DNA from: Aureimonas endophytica
GTDB lineage: Bacteria; Pseudomonadota; Alphaproteobacteria; Rhizobiales; Rhizobiaceae
Direction of reading: 5' to 3'
Length of the DNA stretch: 64,000 bases
Assembly: GCF_014642635.1 (NCBI RefSeq)
Contig: NZ_BMIQ01000002.1
Span: 186,001 to 250,000 of the forward strand
In this document: positions 46,093-57,994 of the stretch, one piece after another
Numbering within the stretch: the stretch's first letter is position 1
Layout: each line of letters starts with the position of its first letter
Translations under genes and position numbers: made by a program
The notes under the pieces: model-generated
Database searches by the model: none
What the model saw: only the letters and a program-made list of their open reading frames with translations
What the model was told of the DNA's origin: nothing

Positions 46093-49000
46093 TCAGCTCT
46101 CGATCGGCAGGTCGATGGTGCAATGCACCCCGTCGGGACCGATCTCGTAGGTGGTCTCCGCCTTCAGCTGGTAGGGAAGCGCGCGCTCGATCAGCTCGCG
46201 GCCATAGCCGCCGCCCTCGGCCGGCGCGTTCGGCATCGGCAGGCCGGTGACGCCGCTTTCGATCCATTCCACCCGCAGCCGCCGCTTCTGGCTCGCGGGA
46301 TCGGTTTCCACGCGCCAGTTGACGGCCAGCTCGCCGTCCGGGGCGGCCAGCGCGCCATATTTGGTGGCGTTCGTCGCGAGCTCGTGGATGGCGAGGGCGA
46401 TGGTCTGCACCGTGGCGGAGCGCAGCCGCACGCCCGCCGGCCCGTCCAGCCGGACGCGGCGCGACTGCGGCTCGGCCAGGGCGCCGCGCGCCGAGAGCTC
46501 GGTGTGGACGAGCTCGTCGAAGGTGACCCGCCGCCCTTCCTCCAGCCGGGACAGAAGCGCGTTGACGCGCGACAGCGCGCCGAGGCGCTCGCGGAACTGG
46601 AGGAGGAACTCGGTGAAGCCCGGGCTCGATTCGGCGGTCTTCTCCGCGATCGCCCGGACGACGCCGAGAAGATTGCGCGTGCGGTGCTGCAATTCGGCGA
46701 GCAGCACGCCCTGGCGCTCCTGCATCTGGCGCATCTCGTCGATATCGGTCGAGGTGCCGAGCCATTCCACAACCTTGCCGTCGTCGCCGAAGACCGGCAT
46801 CGCCCGCGTCCGGAACCAGCGATAGGTGCGATCCTTGGCCTGGAAGATCCGGCCCTCCATTTCCAGCTGGCCGCTCGTCAGGGAGTCGCTCCAGGCGCGG
46901 CGCGCCCGTTCCCGGTCGTCGGGATGCACGGCGTTGATCCAGCCGAAGCCCCGGCTCTCCTCTTCCGACAGGCCGGTATAGAGCGACCATTGCATGCTCG
47001 CCCAGGTCCAGGCGCCGTCGCTGGAGCCTCGCCAGACGAGCTGCGGAATGCCCTCGGTGAGGGTGCGCAGCCGCTTCTCGCTTTCCTGGAGCGCCTGCTG
47101 CGCCTTTGTCAGCGGCGTGATGTTGGTGAAGGTGACGACGATGCCGCCGATGAAGTTGTCGACGCTGCGATAGGGCAGGACGCGCGCCATGTAGCGGGCG
47201 CCCGTCGTGCTCTCGACCTCGCGATCGACGCTGCCGAGCGTGCGCAGCACGCGGCGCACGTCGTCCTGGAGGTCGTCATAGGCGATGCGCGACTTGATAT
47301 GGCCGATCGGCCGGCCGATATCGGTCTCCACCAGATGGAAGACCTCCGTCAGAGCCGGGGTGAAGTTCATCACCCGCAATTCGTTGTCGAGAAACACCGT
47401 CGCGATCTGGGTGCTTTCGAGGAAGTTCTTGAGGTCGCTGTTGGTGCGGGCGAGTTCCTGCACGCGATGCGCCAGCTCGCCATTGACCGTGGTCAGCTCC
47501 TCGTTGATCGACTGCAATTCCTCCTTCGAGGTTTCCAGCTCCTCGTTGGCCGATTGCAGCTCCTCGTTCAGCGACTGATATTCCTCGTTGGAGGATTTCA
47601 GTTCCTCGTTGGTGCTTTCCAGTTCCTCGACGGTGGCCTGGAGGCGTTCGTTCGCGACGCGCAGCTCGGCTTCCAGGCGCTGCACGCGCTCGTCCTGGCG
47701 CGGAAGCTCGCCGCCATCGGCGGCGCCGTCCGCAGCGAGCGGCTCGGCATCCTCCTTGAAGATCACGACGAAGCTGCGGGAGGAGGACTGCGTCTCCTCC
47801 ACCGGCTCGACGATGATCCGCACGGTGCGCGACTGGCCGTTGGTGCCCATGCGCAGATTGCCGGCCTGCACCGGGCGGTTCTGCTCGGCCGCCTGGGTCA
47901 GCGCCATGCGCAGGTCGAGGCGCAGGTCGGGATGGACGAGATTGGGCAGGTTCAGGCTCGCCGCGCCGCCGGCCGGCTCGATGAAGCGGCCGGCGCGCCC
48001 GGAGAAATGCAGGACGTTGAACTGCGCGTCGACGATGGCGAAGGCCGGCGCATAGCGCTCGGCGATCCGCTCGGCCGTCCGCGACAGGCCGAATTCCAGC
48101 GGCGGATGACGCTTTTCCGACGCGGCCTCGCCGCCGACCCGGCGTTCCGTGGGCGTGAAGGGAAAGTCGGGCAGGATGCGTGTCGCCGTGTCGAGGCGGC
48201 GGAAGATGCGGAAGCGCGGCTCGATCGGCACGAAGAGATTGGCGTGGCGCGAGGCATTCTCGGAATTGCCGAGAAAAAGATAGCCGCCGGGCTTCAGCGC
48301 GAAATGGAAGAGGGGGATGATCCGGCTCTGCAATTCGGCGTCGAGATAGATCAGGAGATTGCGGCAGGACACGAGATCGAGGCGCGAGAAGGGCGCGTCC
48401 TTGATGACGCTGTGCTGGGAGAAGATGCACATCTCCCTGATGTCCTTCACGACGCAGTAGGTATTGCCTTCCTTGACGAACCAGCGCGCCAGCCGTTCGG
48501 GCGGGACGTCGCGGGCGATGTCGGCGCTGAAGCGCCCGACGCGCGCCGAGGCGAGCGCGCGCCCGTCGAGATCGCTGGCGAAGATCTGCACCTGCGGCAC
48601 CTCGTCCAGCGTCGCCATGTGCTCGCGCAAGAGGATGGCGATCGAATAGGCCTCCTCGCCGGTGGAGCAGCCGATGACCCAGACCCGCAGCTGGTCGTCG
48701 CGCCGCTTGTCCTGGAAGAGCCTCGGGATGATCTGCGTTTCGAGGAGTTCGAACTCCTTCTTGTCGCGGAAGAACTGCGTCACCCCGATCAGGAGGTCGT
48801 TGAAGAGGTTCTGTGCCTCGTCGGGCTGGCCGCGCAGCACCTCGACATAATCGGCGACATCCTCGACCTGCGTCACCTGCATGCGGCGCTGGATGCGCCG
48901 GATGAAGGTGCCCGACTTGTAGCCGTGGAAATCGTGGCCGGTCTTCTGGCGCAGGAGCGTCACGATGCTGGCCATGGCGCCGGAGACCTCGCGCGTCAGG

Positions 49001-49635
49001 CTCTGGCCGGGCTCCCTTTGCCGCGACAGGCGCCGTCCATAGGCCATGACGCGATCGGCGAGCTCGTCGGGCGGCAGAAGGAAGTCGGCGAGCGCGGCGG
49101 GGCTCGAGCTCGTTTCCAGTTCGCCGCCGCGATGGCGCTCGGTCTCCTCCGCCAGCGTCAGGCCGCCGAGTTCCTTGATCGCCGTGAAGCCGAGCGTGCC
49201 GTCGTCGCCGGTCCCCTCGAACATCACGACGATGGCATGGCCATGTTCCTCGCGGGCGAGCGAGAGGAGAAGATTGTCGATCGTGCCGCGCGCGCCCGGC
49301 TCGCCCTCCGGCGGCGCCAGATGGAGCCGGCCGTCGGCGATGGTGGTCAAGACGTCGGGCGGGCTGAGATAGAGCCGGCCCGGCTCGATCCGCATGTCCT
49401 CGTGGACATTGACGAGCGTGTGGCCGGCCGCCGCGACGGCCTGCCGGAACGCCGCCTCGTCCAGGGCCTCGCGATGCTGGAAGACGAGGATCGCCGCCAG
49501 ATGCTCGTCGAGGGACAGGCGGGCGAGGAAGCGCTCCAGCGACCCGGTCGCCGCCGCCGAGGCGCCGAGCGCCAGGATCGGCGTGAGGCCTGGCTCCGCC
49601 GCTTCCGATCCCTGGCCTCGGCCCTCGCTGTCCAT
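46093..49635 (-). CDS. CheB-CheR-PAS-HWE histidine kinase hybrid
   Basis: This 1180-residue protein has, in order: a CheB-like domain (LGASAAATGS, FQHREALD and GTGDDGTLG for the Ser-His-Asp triad); a CheR methyltransferase domain (VWVIGCSTGEEAYSIAI, then FSRLDLVSCRNLLIYL); and a long coiled coil of repeated SxNEEL units (about 680-760). Two PAS domains follow, then an HWE kinase with AELQHRTRNLLG and phospho-His at 984. Such proteins are soluble sensors that may methylate and demethylate themselves or partners. ATG 49635 follows GGGAGACG; an upstream in-frame GTG-region extension is Arg-rich and improbable. Confidence 0.9.
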   Translation of the reverse strand: MDSEGRGQGSEAAEPGLTPILALGASAAATGSLERFLARLSLDEHLAAILVFQHREALDEAAFRQAVAAAGHTLVNVHEDMRIEPGRLYLSPPDVLTTIADGRLHLAPPEGEPGARGTIDNLLLSLAREEHGHAIVVMFEGTGDDGTLGFTAIKELGGLTLAEETERHRGGELETSSSPAALADFLLPPDELADRVMAYGRRLSRQREPGQSLTREVSGAMASIVTLLRQKTGHDFHGYKSGTFIRRIQRRMQVTQVEDVADYVEVLRGQPDEAQNLFNDLLIGVTQFFRDKKEFELLETQIIPRLFQDKRRDDQLRVWVIGCSTGEEAYSIAILLREHMATLDEVPQVQIFASDLDGRALASARVGRFSADIARDVPPERLARWFVKEGNTYCVVKDIREMCIFSQHSVIKDAPFSRLDLVSCRNLLIYLDAELQSRIIPLFHFALKPGGYLFLGNSENASRHANLFVPIEPRFRIFRRLDTATRILPDFPFTPTERRVGGEAASEKRHPPLEFGLSRTAERIAERYAPAFAIVDAQFNVLHFSGRAGRFIEPAGGAASLNLPNLVHPDLRLDLRMALTQAAEQNRPVQAGNLRMGTNGQSRTVRIIVEPVEETQSSSRSFVVIFKEDAEPLAADGAADGGELPRQDERVQRLEAELRVANERLQATVEELESTNEELKSSNEEYQSLNEELQSANEELETSKEELQSINEELTTVNGELAHRVQELARTNSDLKNFLESTQIATVFLDNELRVMNFTPALTEVFHLVETDIGRPIGHIKSRIAYDDLQDDVRRVLRTLGSVDREVESTTGARYMARVLPYRSVDNFIGGIVVTFTNITPLTKAQQALQESEKRLRTLTEGIPQLVWRGSSDGAWTWASMQWSLYTGLSEEESRGFGWINAVHPDDRERARRAWSDSLTSGQLEMEGRIFQAKDRTYRWFRTRAMPVFGDDGKVVEWLGTSTDIDEMRQMQERQGVLLAELQHRTRNLLGVVRAIAEKTAESSPGFTEFLLQFRERLGALSRVNALLSRLEEGRRVTFDELVHTELSARGALAEPQSRRVRLDGPAGVRLRSATVQTIALAIHELATNATKYGALAAPDGELAVNWRVETDPASQKRRLRVEWIESGVTGLPMPNAPAEGGGYGRELIERALPYQLKAETTYEIGPDGVHCTIDLPIES

Positions 49636-49845
49636 CACGTCTCCCGCCCTTCGATCTCGCTCGGCGCATCGCGGCGCCGCCCCCGGCGAACACCGCGCGG
49701 CGTCCGCGCCTTTTCTGGCCCGCCGGCGGCGACCGTCGGAGCCGGCCCTTCGGCGGGCCGGTCCGAATCCCGCGCCGCAGGATAAAGGCTTCCCCATCGG
49801 GAGGCATCAGGGCTTCGGGCCGGTTTGGATAAAATTGATTCCCGG

Positions 49846-50856
49846 CTAAGGCTCCTCCTCCCCGCCCGGCGGCGCGGGCAGCGAGCGCAGCACGGCACGG
49901 CGGATCGTTTCGGCGTAGCGACGATATTCCCGGGCGCGCTCCTCGTACATCTCGGCAACGGCGGGCCGACCCGCCTCGCGACCTTCGCGCGCCATCTTCT
50001 CAACGAGTTCGGCGCGCTCGCCGATCACCCGCAGCGCCACCCGCAGCGCTTCGTCCACCGAGCCTTCCTGCTCCTTGGCGAGCGCCTCGCCGGTCAGCGC
50101 ATGCCCGACCTGGCAGCGGAAGCGAAGCGGCTTGGCGTCGCGGATCGCCGACAGGACACCGCCGCATTGCGGGCAGGTGAGGGCGACGGGATCGGCGAAG
50201 CGCCGGAAGGCGTCGGGATCGATCCGCTCGCCGGCCGCGATGTCGACCTCCAGGCGCAGATCCGGCGGCACGGGCGGCATCGGACCGGCCGGCTGGGTGA
50301 CGAGATCGGACAGGATGTCGCCGATCCGGGCGCTCCGCAGGGCGAAGTCGATCTCCACCGCCCGCATCGCGCCGAGCGGCATCTCGTCCGCCACCGCTTC
50401 CGCCGGGTCCTGGACGAGCGCCAGGCCGCCGCATTGCTTGATGGCGCGCAGCCCGGCGGCGCCGTCGTTGAGAAGGCCGCTGAGCAGGACGCCGACGACG
50501 CGCGGGCCGTAGCTCGCGGCGGCCGAGCGGAAGAGCGGGTCGATGGCCGGCCGCGCCATGTTCTCGCGCGGCCCGTGGCCGAGCCGGATGGCGCCCGGCT
50601 TGAGCAGCAGGTGATGGTCGGGCACGCCGAGATAGACGATGCCGGGTTCGATCGGCATGCCGTCGCTGACGGGCCTCACCGGCAGGCGCCCGGCGGCGGC
50701 GGCGACCGTGGCGAGAATGCCGAGGCTGCGGGCCGGAATGTGCAGGACGATGAAGACCGCCGCCGGCAGATCGGCGGGCAGGGCCGCGAGGATCGTCTTC
50801 AAGGGCGCCGTCGCGCCGGACGATCCGCCGATGACGACGATGTCGTGATGGGTCAT
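49846..50856 (-). CDS. Stand-alone CheB-type methylesterase with zinc-ribbon-like tail
   Basis: This 336-residue protein lacks the receiver domain of chemotaxis CheB but keeps the catalytic elements: VVIGGSSGATAPL (Ser), VLHIPARSLG (His) and LLSGLLNDGAAGLRAI (Asp). After about residue 210 it has CPQCGG and FRCQVGHALTGE, a CxxC...C...H pattern like a zinc ribbon, then a helical tail. It lies next to the CheB-CheR hybrid kinase, so it probably acts in the same non-flagellar pathway. Whether it still hydrolyses glutamyl methyl esters is unknown. Confidence 0.85.
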   Translation of the reverse strand: MTHHDIVVIGGSSGATAPLKTILAALPADLPAAVFIVLHIPARSLGILATVAAAAGRLPVRPVSDGMPIEPGIVYLGVPDHHLLLKPGAIRLGHGPRENMARPAIDPLFRSAAASYGPRVVGVLLSGLLNDGAAGLRAIKQCGGLALVQDPAEAVADEMPLGAMRAVEIDFALRSARIGDILSDLVTQPAGPMPPVPPDLRLEVDIAAGERIDPDAFRRFADPVALTCPQCGGVLSAIRDAKPLRFRCQVGHALTGEALAKEQEGSVDEALRVALRVIGERAELVEKMAREGREAGRPAVAEMYEERAREYRRYAETIRRAVLRSLPAPPGGEEEP

Positions 50857-51006
50857 GTCCCGTCCTCCCGAAAGGCGAATCGGCCACGGGCGGGTCGGTT
50901 CCGGCGGAAGGCGGGAAGATGCTTGGCCGGACCTTCCGGCGCGCCGGCCGGACGCTCGGCATTCGTACGGGCAGGGGGAGGGCGGCGGCCTTCCGGTCTT
51001 GCGTTC

Positions 51007-51657
51007 TCAGTGCGCCCCGGTGCCGAAGCGCAGGGCGCTCGCGCCTTCGGTCAGGCGGCGCCCGACATGAAGAAGCACCGCCTCGATCAGCTTGCGGGTG
51101 GCCGGATCGTCGTCGAGCGCGGTCTCGTCATAGGCTTCCATGAGGGAATTCGCGATCCGCACCAGGGTGTCGACCGACGTCGCCGAGAGCGTGTCGCCGA
51201 CCAAGGGAAACGACCCTTGCGCCGCGTGCCGCTCCAGGGCCTCGACGAGGGCGTCGCGAAAGGCGGCGTGCAGGTGCGGCGCGAGGTCCTCGAAGCGCAG
51301 GAGCGGACGGGCGCGGGCGCGCGCCACGTCGTCGCCCACCAGTTCCCGGCTGGCGGCGATGAGGCGCGGCGGGCCGAGGCCGTCGCGGAACAGGGAGACG
51401 TGGTTCTCCACCCAGACGAGCTTGCCGGACGGGCGGACATAGCGCTTGCGGATGACAAAGGCCTCGCCGGTGAGGCGGAGCCGGTCGAGATCGGCGATAT
51501 TGTGGCCGCGATCCTCGCGATAGGTCACGTCGAGCAGACTGCACGCTGTCAGTTCGGCCGAGGGCATCTGCAGCACTTCGCAGAAATTCGCGTCGACGCT
51601 GAGAAAGCGGCCGTCCTCATCCGTAAGGGCATGGCCAATCATGGACGAAACGGACAC
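51007..51657 (-). CDS. PAS-domain protein
   Basis: This 216-residue protein has one PAS domain (about residues 8-105: ALTDEDGRFLSVDANFCEVL, then RPSGKLVWVENHVSLF, the PAC strand). A helical C-terminal part without kinase, cyclase or DNA-binding motifs follows. It may be a sensory subunit or a partner-binding adaptor. It lies upstream of the CheB-like gene on the same strand with 150 bases between. The signal is unknown. Confidence 0.72.
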   Translation of the reverse strand: MSVSSMIGHALTDEDGRFLSVDANFCEVLQMPSAELTACSLLDVTYREDRGHNIADLDRLRLTGEAFVIRKRYVRPSGKLVWVENHVSLFRDGLGPPRLIAASRELVGDDVARARARPLLRFEDLAPHLHAAFRDALVEALERHAAQGSFPLVGDTLSATSVDTLVRIANSLMEAYDETALDDDPATRKLIEAVLLHVGRRLTEGASALRFGTGAH

Positions 51658-51929
51658 GGCGCCAGCTTCCCTTTGCTTGGGCCTATAGTCTCGTGCCCCG
51701 ACGGATTTCCGTCAATCGACGCTAGGATAGTTTTCCGCGCGGACTTTGTCCAAGCCCCCGAACCGCTCCAGAACGCCGTCCGCCCCCAGCCGAGCCTTCC
51801 GTCGCGACCCCGTTCCTATTGCGCCAGGAAGCGATTAGGAAAAGAAACGACAGTCCCGATCGAAGAAGCGCGCAAGCCCCGACGGTAAGCGGGGCGATGT
51901 CGACTATCGGCGGAGTTGGGAGGAAGCGC

Positions 51930-52019
51930 TGGCGGAAAGGGGGGGATTCGAACCCCCGATACGGTTGCCCGTATGCCGCATTTCGAGTGCGGTGCGATCG
52001 ACCACTCCGCCACCTTTCC
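51930..52019 (-). tRNA. tRNA-Ser (anticodon CGA)
   Basis: The minus strand gives a 90-base class II tRNA. The acceptor stem pairs GGAAAGG with CCTTTCC, the anticodon stem-loop is CCGCA-CTCGAAA-TGCGG with anticodon CGA, a long variable arm follows (CATACGGGCAACCGTATC), and the T-arm is GGGGGTTCGAATCCCCC. A G discriminator and CCA are encoded. It reads UCG serine codons. Confidence 0.97.
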
Positions 52020-52115
52020 GGGGCGGACATATCTTCGAAACGCGGGCGTCTGTCCAGATGCTTCCGCAACATTCTCGTCATTTCTTCGCGGGCGCCCCCG
52101 CCGGGGCGCGCCGCG

Positions 52116-52144
52116 TTGACGTTTCGTCGCGGCTGCGGTATCGC
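52116..52144 (+). promoter_or_regulatory. Candidate promoter of rplU-rpmA
   Basis: TTGACG (52116-52121) and TATCGC (52139-52144) are 17 bases apart and about 115 bases upstream of rplU, between the divergent tRNA-Ser and rplU. The -35 is close to consensus and the -10 is moderate. Confidence 0.5.
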
Positions 52145-52260
52145 ACACGCGGCCATTCGTGGGTCCGGCGCTCCTCCCTTCGCGCGCTCCGCCCCGGCCA
52201 AGCAAAACCATAAGAAGACGGCCCGGAACCCCTGTTCCGAGAGTCCGTGAAAGGACCGTA

Positions 52261-52701
52261 ATGTTCGCAGTGATCAAGACGGGCGGCAAGCAGTACCGCG
52301 TCGCCGCCAATGACGAATTCACCATCGAGCGCATCGCCGGCGAGGCGGGCGACAGCGTCTCCTTCGCCGAGGTGCTGATGGTCGGCTCGACGATCGGCGC
52401 GCCCTTCGTGGCCGGCGCCACCGTCACCGCCGAGATCGTCGAGCAGACGCGCGGCCCGAAGGTGATCTCCTTCAAGAAGCGCCGCCGCCAGAATTCCAAG
52501 CGCACCCGCGGCCATCGCCAGGACCTGACGCTGGTCCGCATCGGCGAGATCCTGACGGACGGCCAGGCGCCGACCGCCAAGGCGAAGGCCGCGACGACCG
52601 AGGGCGCGGCCGAGGCCGGTGCCGACGAGGCGCCGCAGGCCGCCAAGCCGAAGGCCGCCCGCAAGCCGAAGGCCGAGGCTGCCGAGGCGACCGAGAACTG
52701 A
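52261..52701 (+). CDS. rplU: 50S ribosomal protein L21
   Basis: This 146-residue protein begins [15 protein letters not shown], the L21 signature, and has the basic [17 protein letters not shown] segment that binds 23S rRNA. Residues from about 102 form an Ala/Lys/Glu-rich extension common in alphaproteobacterial L21. AAAGGA lies before the ATG. rpmA follows after 112 bases, the usual pair. Confidence 0.97.
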   Translation: MFAVIKTGGKQYRVAANDEFTIERIAGEAGDSVSFAEVLMVGSTIGAPFVAGATVTAEIVEQTRGPKVISFKKRRRQNSKRTRGHRQDLTLVRIGEILTDGQAPTAKAKAATTEGAAEAGADEAPQAAKPKAARKPKAEAAEATEN

Positions 52702-52813
52702 TCCGCGCCCCCAGGCGTTCCGACCCCTCCGCGGAGCGGGTCTTCACCGAGATTGAGCGAGCGCGTGCCCCGGCTTCGAGCGAGGGGCGTCGCGGTTCGA
52801 AGGAGACATAGAG

Positions 52814-53080
52814 ATGGCACACAAGAAGGCAGGCGGTTCGTCCCGCAACGGTCGCGACTCCGAGTCCAAGCGCCTCGGCGTCAAGAAATCGGGTGGCCAG
52901 GCGGTCGTCCCGGGCAACATCATCGTGCGCCAGCGCGGCACGCGCTGGCACCCGGGCGCCGGTGTCGGCATGGGCACGGATCACACGATCTTCGCCACCG
53001 TCGAGGGTACCGTGACGTTCCGCAACAAGGCCAACCGAGCCTATATTTCGGTCATGCCGAAAGCCGCAGCCGCAGAGTGA
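52814..53080 (+). CDS. rpmA: 50S ribosomal protein L27
   Basis: This is the complete 88-residue L27, with [19 protein letters not shown] at the N-terminus, which reaches the peptidyl transferase centre, and [13 protein letters not shown] in the body. There is no N-terminal cleaved extension. GAAGGAG lies upstream. Confidence 0.98.
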   Translation: MAHKKAGGSSRNGRDSESKRLGVKKSGGQAVVPGNIIVRQRGTRWHPGAGVGMGTDHTIFATVEGTVTFRNKANRAYISVMPKAAAAE

Positions 53081-53166
53081 CCGGAGCTTCCCGAGCACCG
53101 GTGTCCCGACGACCCGGTGCCTAAGAGGCGGACCCGAACGAGGGTTGTGATCTCCGAAAGGTGCGA

Positions 53167-53196
53167 AAAGGGGAGGAGGGGCGCCTTCTCCCCTTT
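53167..53196 (+). terminator. Hairpin after rpmA
   Basis: AAAGGGGAG (53167-53175) pairs perfectly with CTCCCCTTT (53188-53196) across a 12-base loop, followed by a short pyrimidine run with few T residues. It is a plausible but weak intrinsic terminator for rplU-rpmA, ending 26 bases before the next gene. Confidence 0.5.
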
Positions 53197-53222
53197 CTCG
53201 TTGCCCCTGAGAGACCGCAGCC

Positions 53223-53810
53223 ATGAGACACGACCTCGACGATCTGGCGGAAGATCCGCTCGAACCTCTCTCGACGCCGCGGCTGCGGCTGCGCGCGCCG
53301 CTGGCCGCCGATCTGCCGCGCATCGCCGAACTCGCCAATGACCGGGGCGTCGCCGAGATGCTGGCGCGCGTGCCCCATCCCTATACGCTGGAGGATGCCG
53401 AGGATTTCCTCGCCATCGCCGAGGGCAGCGTCGTCTTCGCGGTGGCGCTCGCCGCCAGCGACGAATTCATCGGCGTCTGCGGCCTGCGGCCGACGGAGCG
53501 CGCTCGCACGGCCGATCTCGGCTATTGGCTCGGCCGGCCCCATTGGGGGCGCGGCTATGCCACCGAGGCGGCGCAGGCCGTCGTCGATCTCGCCTTTCGC
53601 CAGGGCGGCATGGACTGCGTCCTCGCCGGCTGCCGCGCCATCAACGGGCGGTCGCGGCGCGTCCTGGAGAAATGCGGCTTCCAGTATCGCGGCACGAGCA
53701 CCTTCGTCTCGCTCGCGGCCGGGCGCGTCGCCGGCGAGCAGTTCGGCCTCGACCGCCGCACCTGGGAATCCTTGAAGGCCTGGGGCCGTCTCGGGGCGGA
53801 AGCATGCTGA
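53223..53810 (+). CDS. GNAT-family acetyltransferase, RimJ/RimL-like
   Basis: This 195-residue protein begins with TPRLRLRAPLAADLPRIAEL and carries LGYWLGRPHWGRGYATEAAQA, the acetyl-CoA binding segment of RimJ/RimL-type N-acetyltransferases, and INGRSRRVLEKCGF near the end. Members acetylate protein N-termini or small molecules; the substrate is not evident. It lies between rpmA and obgE, where a RimJ-like gene is common in Rhizobiales. Confidence 0.87.
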   Translation: MRHDLDDLAEDPLEPLSTPRLRLRAPLAADLPRIAELANDRGVAEMLARVPHPYTLEDAEDFLAIAEGSVVFAVALAASDEFIGVCGLRPTERARTADLGYWLGRPHWGRGYATEAAQAVVDLAFRQGGMDCVLAGCRAINGRSRRVLEKCGFQYRGTSTFVSLAAGRVAGEQFGLDRRTWESLKAWGRLGAEAC

Positions 53811-54340
53811 GGCGCGGCGGCGGGCGGGCGTTTCTCGCCGCCTTCGGCATCCTCGTCGGATCGGCGGCGCAGGCGGCGGATTTCGATCCGCTCAGCTTCT
53901 TCGCCGGTCGCGCGACGAGCGAGGGTACGGTGACGACCGCTCTCGTCTTCACCGAGCCGTTCACGGCGACCTTCGAGGGACGGGTTTCGAAGGGGAAGCT
54001 GGTGCTCGACGAGCGCTTCCGGTTTCCGGAAGGCGAGCGGCTGCAGCGCTGGCATCTCCGGGCGGCGGGCTTCGAGCGCTATGTCGGCACGGTGGAGACG
54101 GCCGGAGCGTCCGGCGCGCTCCACGCGCCCGTGCCGGTGACGGGGCGCATCGAAGCCGGCCGGCTGCGGCTCGACTATCGCGGCTATGCGCCGGGCGGCG
54201 ACACGCTTCTGACCTTCCGGCACCGCATCGCGCTGCGGCCGGACGGGACGGCCGAGAACCGGGTTCGGGTCTCGACATTCGGCCTGCCGCTCGCCACCTC
54301 GCGAGTGGTGTTTCGCAAGGTGCCACGGGGCACGAAATGA
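53804..54340 (+). CDS. DUF3833 family exported protein
   Basis: This 178-residue protein has an N-terminal signal peptide (Arg-rich, then AFLAAFGILVGSAAQA, cleavage near residue 25). A beta-rich domain follows with DPLSFFAGRATSEGT and LVLDERFRFPEGERLQRW, as in DUF3833 lipocalin-like proteins. Its ATG overlaps the preceding GNAT stop by 7 bases. Function is unknown; a periplasmic location is predicted. Confidence 0.78.
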   Translation: MLRRGGGRAFLAAFGILVGSAAQAADFDPLSFFAGRATSEGTVTTALVFTEPFTATFEGRVSKGKLVLDERFRFPEGERLQRWHLRAAGFERYVGTVETAGASGALHAPVPVTGRIEAGRLRLDYRGYAPGGDTLLTFRHRIALRPDGTAENRVRVSTFGLPLATSRVVFRKVPRGTK

Positions 54341-54345
54341 GTTAG

Positions 54346-56581
<2,236 letters not shown>

Positions 56582-56585
<4 letters not shown>

Positions 56586-57862
56586 GCATGCTGGACATGG
56601 TGGACAAGGTCGAGGCGCTGATGATGGATCTGGGCGCCCGCGCCCGGCTCGCCGCCCGCGCGCTGGCGACGGCGCCGACCGAGGCGAAGGACGCGGCGCT
56701 CCGCGCGATGGCGGCGGCCGTCGCGGCGGACCTGCCGGCGATCCTTGCCGCCAATGCCGAGGATCTCGCCCGCGCCCGTGAAGCGGGCCTCGCCCCCTCC
56801 TTCATCGATCGGCTGACGCTGACAGAAACGCGCGTCGCCGCGATCGCCGAGGCGCTGCGCGAGGTGGCGACGCTCCCCGATCCCGTCGGCGCCACGATCG
56901 CCGACTGGCAGCGGCCGAACGGGTTGCGCATCCGCCGCGTCCGCACGCCGCTCGGCGTCGTCGGCGTGATCTACGAGAGCCGGCCGAACGTCACCGCCGA
57001 TGCCGGCGCGCTCTGCCTGAAGGCCGGCAATGCCGTGATCCTGCGCGGCGGCTCGGATTCGGCGAAATCCTCGGCGGCGATCCATGCGAGCCTGCAGAAG
57101 GGCCTCGCCGCGGCCGGTCTGCCGGTCGACGCGATCCAGCTCGTGCATGTCAGCGACCGGGCGGCGGTCGGGCACATGCTCGCCGGCCTCGGCGGCGCGG
57201 TGGACGTGATCGTGCCGCGCGGCGGTCGCAGCCTGGTCGAGCGGGTGCAGGCGGAAGCGCGCGTGCCGGTCTTCGCCCATCTCGAAGGCCTCTGCCATCT
57301 CTATGTCGACGGCGCCGCCGATCTCGGCATGGCCGTCTCGCTCGCGGTGAACGCCAAGATGCGCCGCACCGGCATCTGCGGCGCGGCCGAGACGCTGCTG
57401 GTCGATCGCGCCTGCGCCGCCACGCATCTGGCGCCGATCCTGGCGGCGCTGGCCGAGGCGGGCTGCGAGATCCGGGGCGACGCGGACACGCGCGATCTCT
57501 ATCCGCAGGCCTTGTCCGCGAGCGAGGCGGACTGGCGGACGGAATATCTCGACGCGATCCTCTCCGTCGCGGTGGTCGACGGCGTCGAGGGCGCCATCCG
57601 GCATATCGAGCGCTACTCGTCCCACCACACCGAGGCGATCGTCACCGAGGACGCGGCGGCGGCCGAGCGCTTCCTCAACGGCATCGACTCGGCGATCCTC
57701 CTCCACAATGCCTCGACGCAATTCGCCGATGGCGGCGAGTTCGGCTTCGGCGGCGAGATCGGCATCGCCACCGGCAAGATGCATGCGCGCGGCCCGGTCG
57801 GCGTCGAGCAGCTGACGAGCTTCAACTACCGGGTCCTCGGCACCGGCCAGACGCGGCCGTGA
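56582..57862 (+). CDS. proA: Glutamate-5-semialdehyde dehydrogenase (gamma-glutamyl phosphate reductase)
   Basis: This 426-residue NADPH-dependent enzyme of the aldehyde dehydrogenase superfamily reduces gamma-glutamyl phosphate. Motifs include [37 protein letters not shown] and the catalytic Cys in [11 protein letters not shown], with SSHHTEAI near the C-terminus. It acts directly after ProB. Confidence 0.97.
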
Positions 57863-57994
57863 GCGGCGTTTCGTCCCGCGACAAGGCCGGCCGTCGGGTG
57901 TCGTCTTCCGGGTCGGGCGAGGGGCCGGCGAGGAGGGACGTGGCCGCGCGGCGGCGGCAGGTCGCGGACACGCGCTGATGGCGGCAAGATCGTG

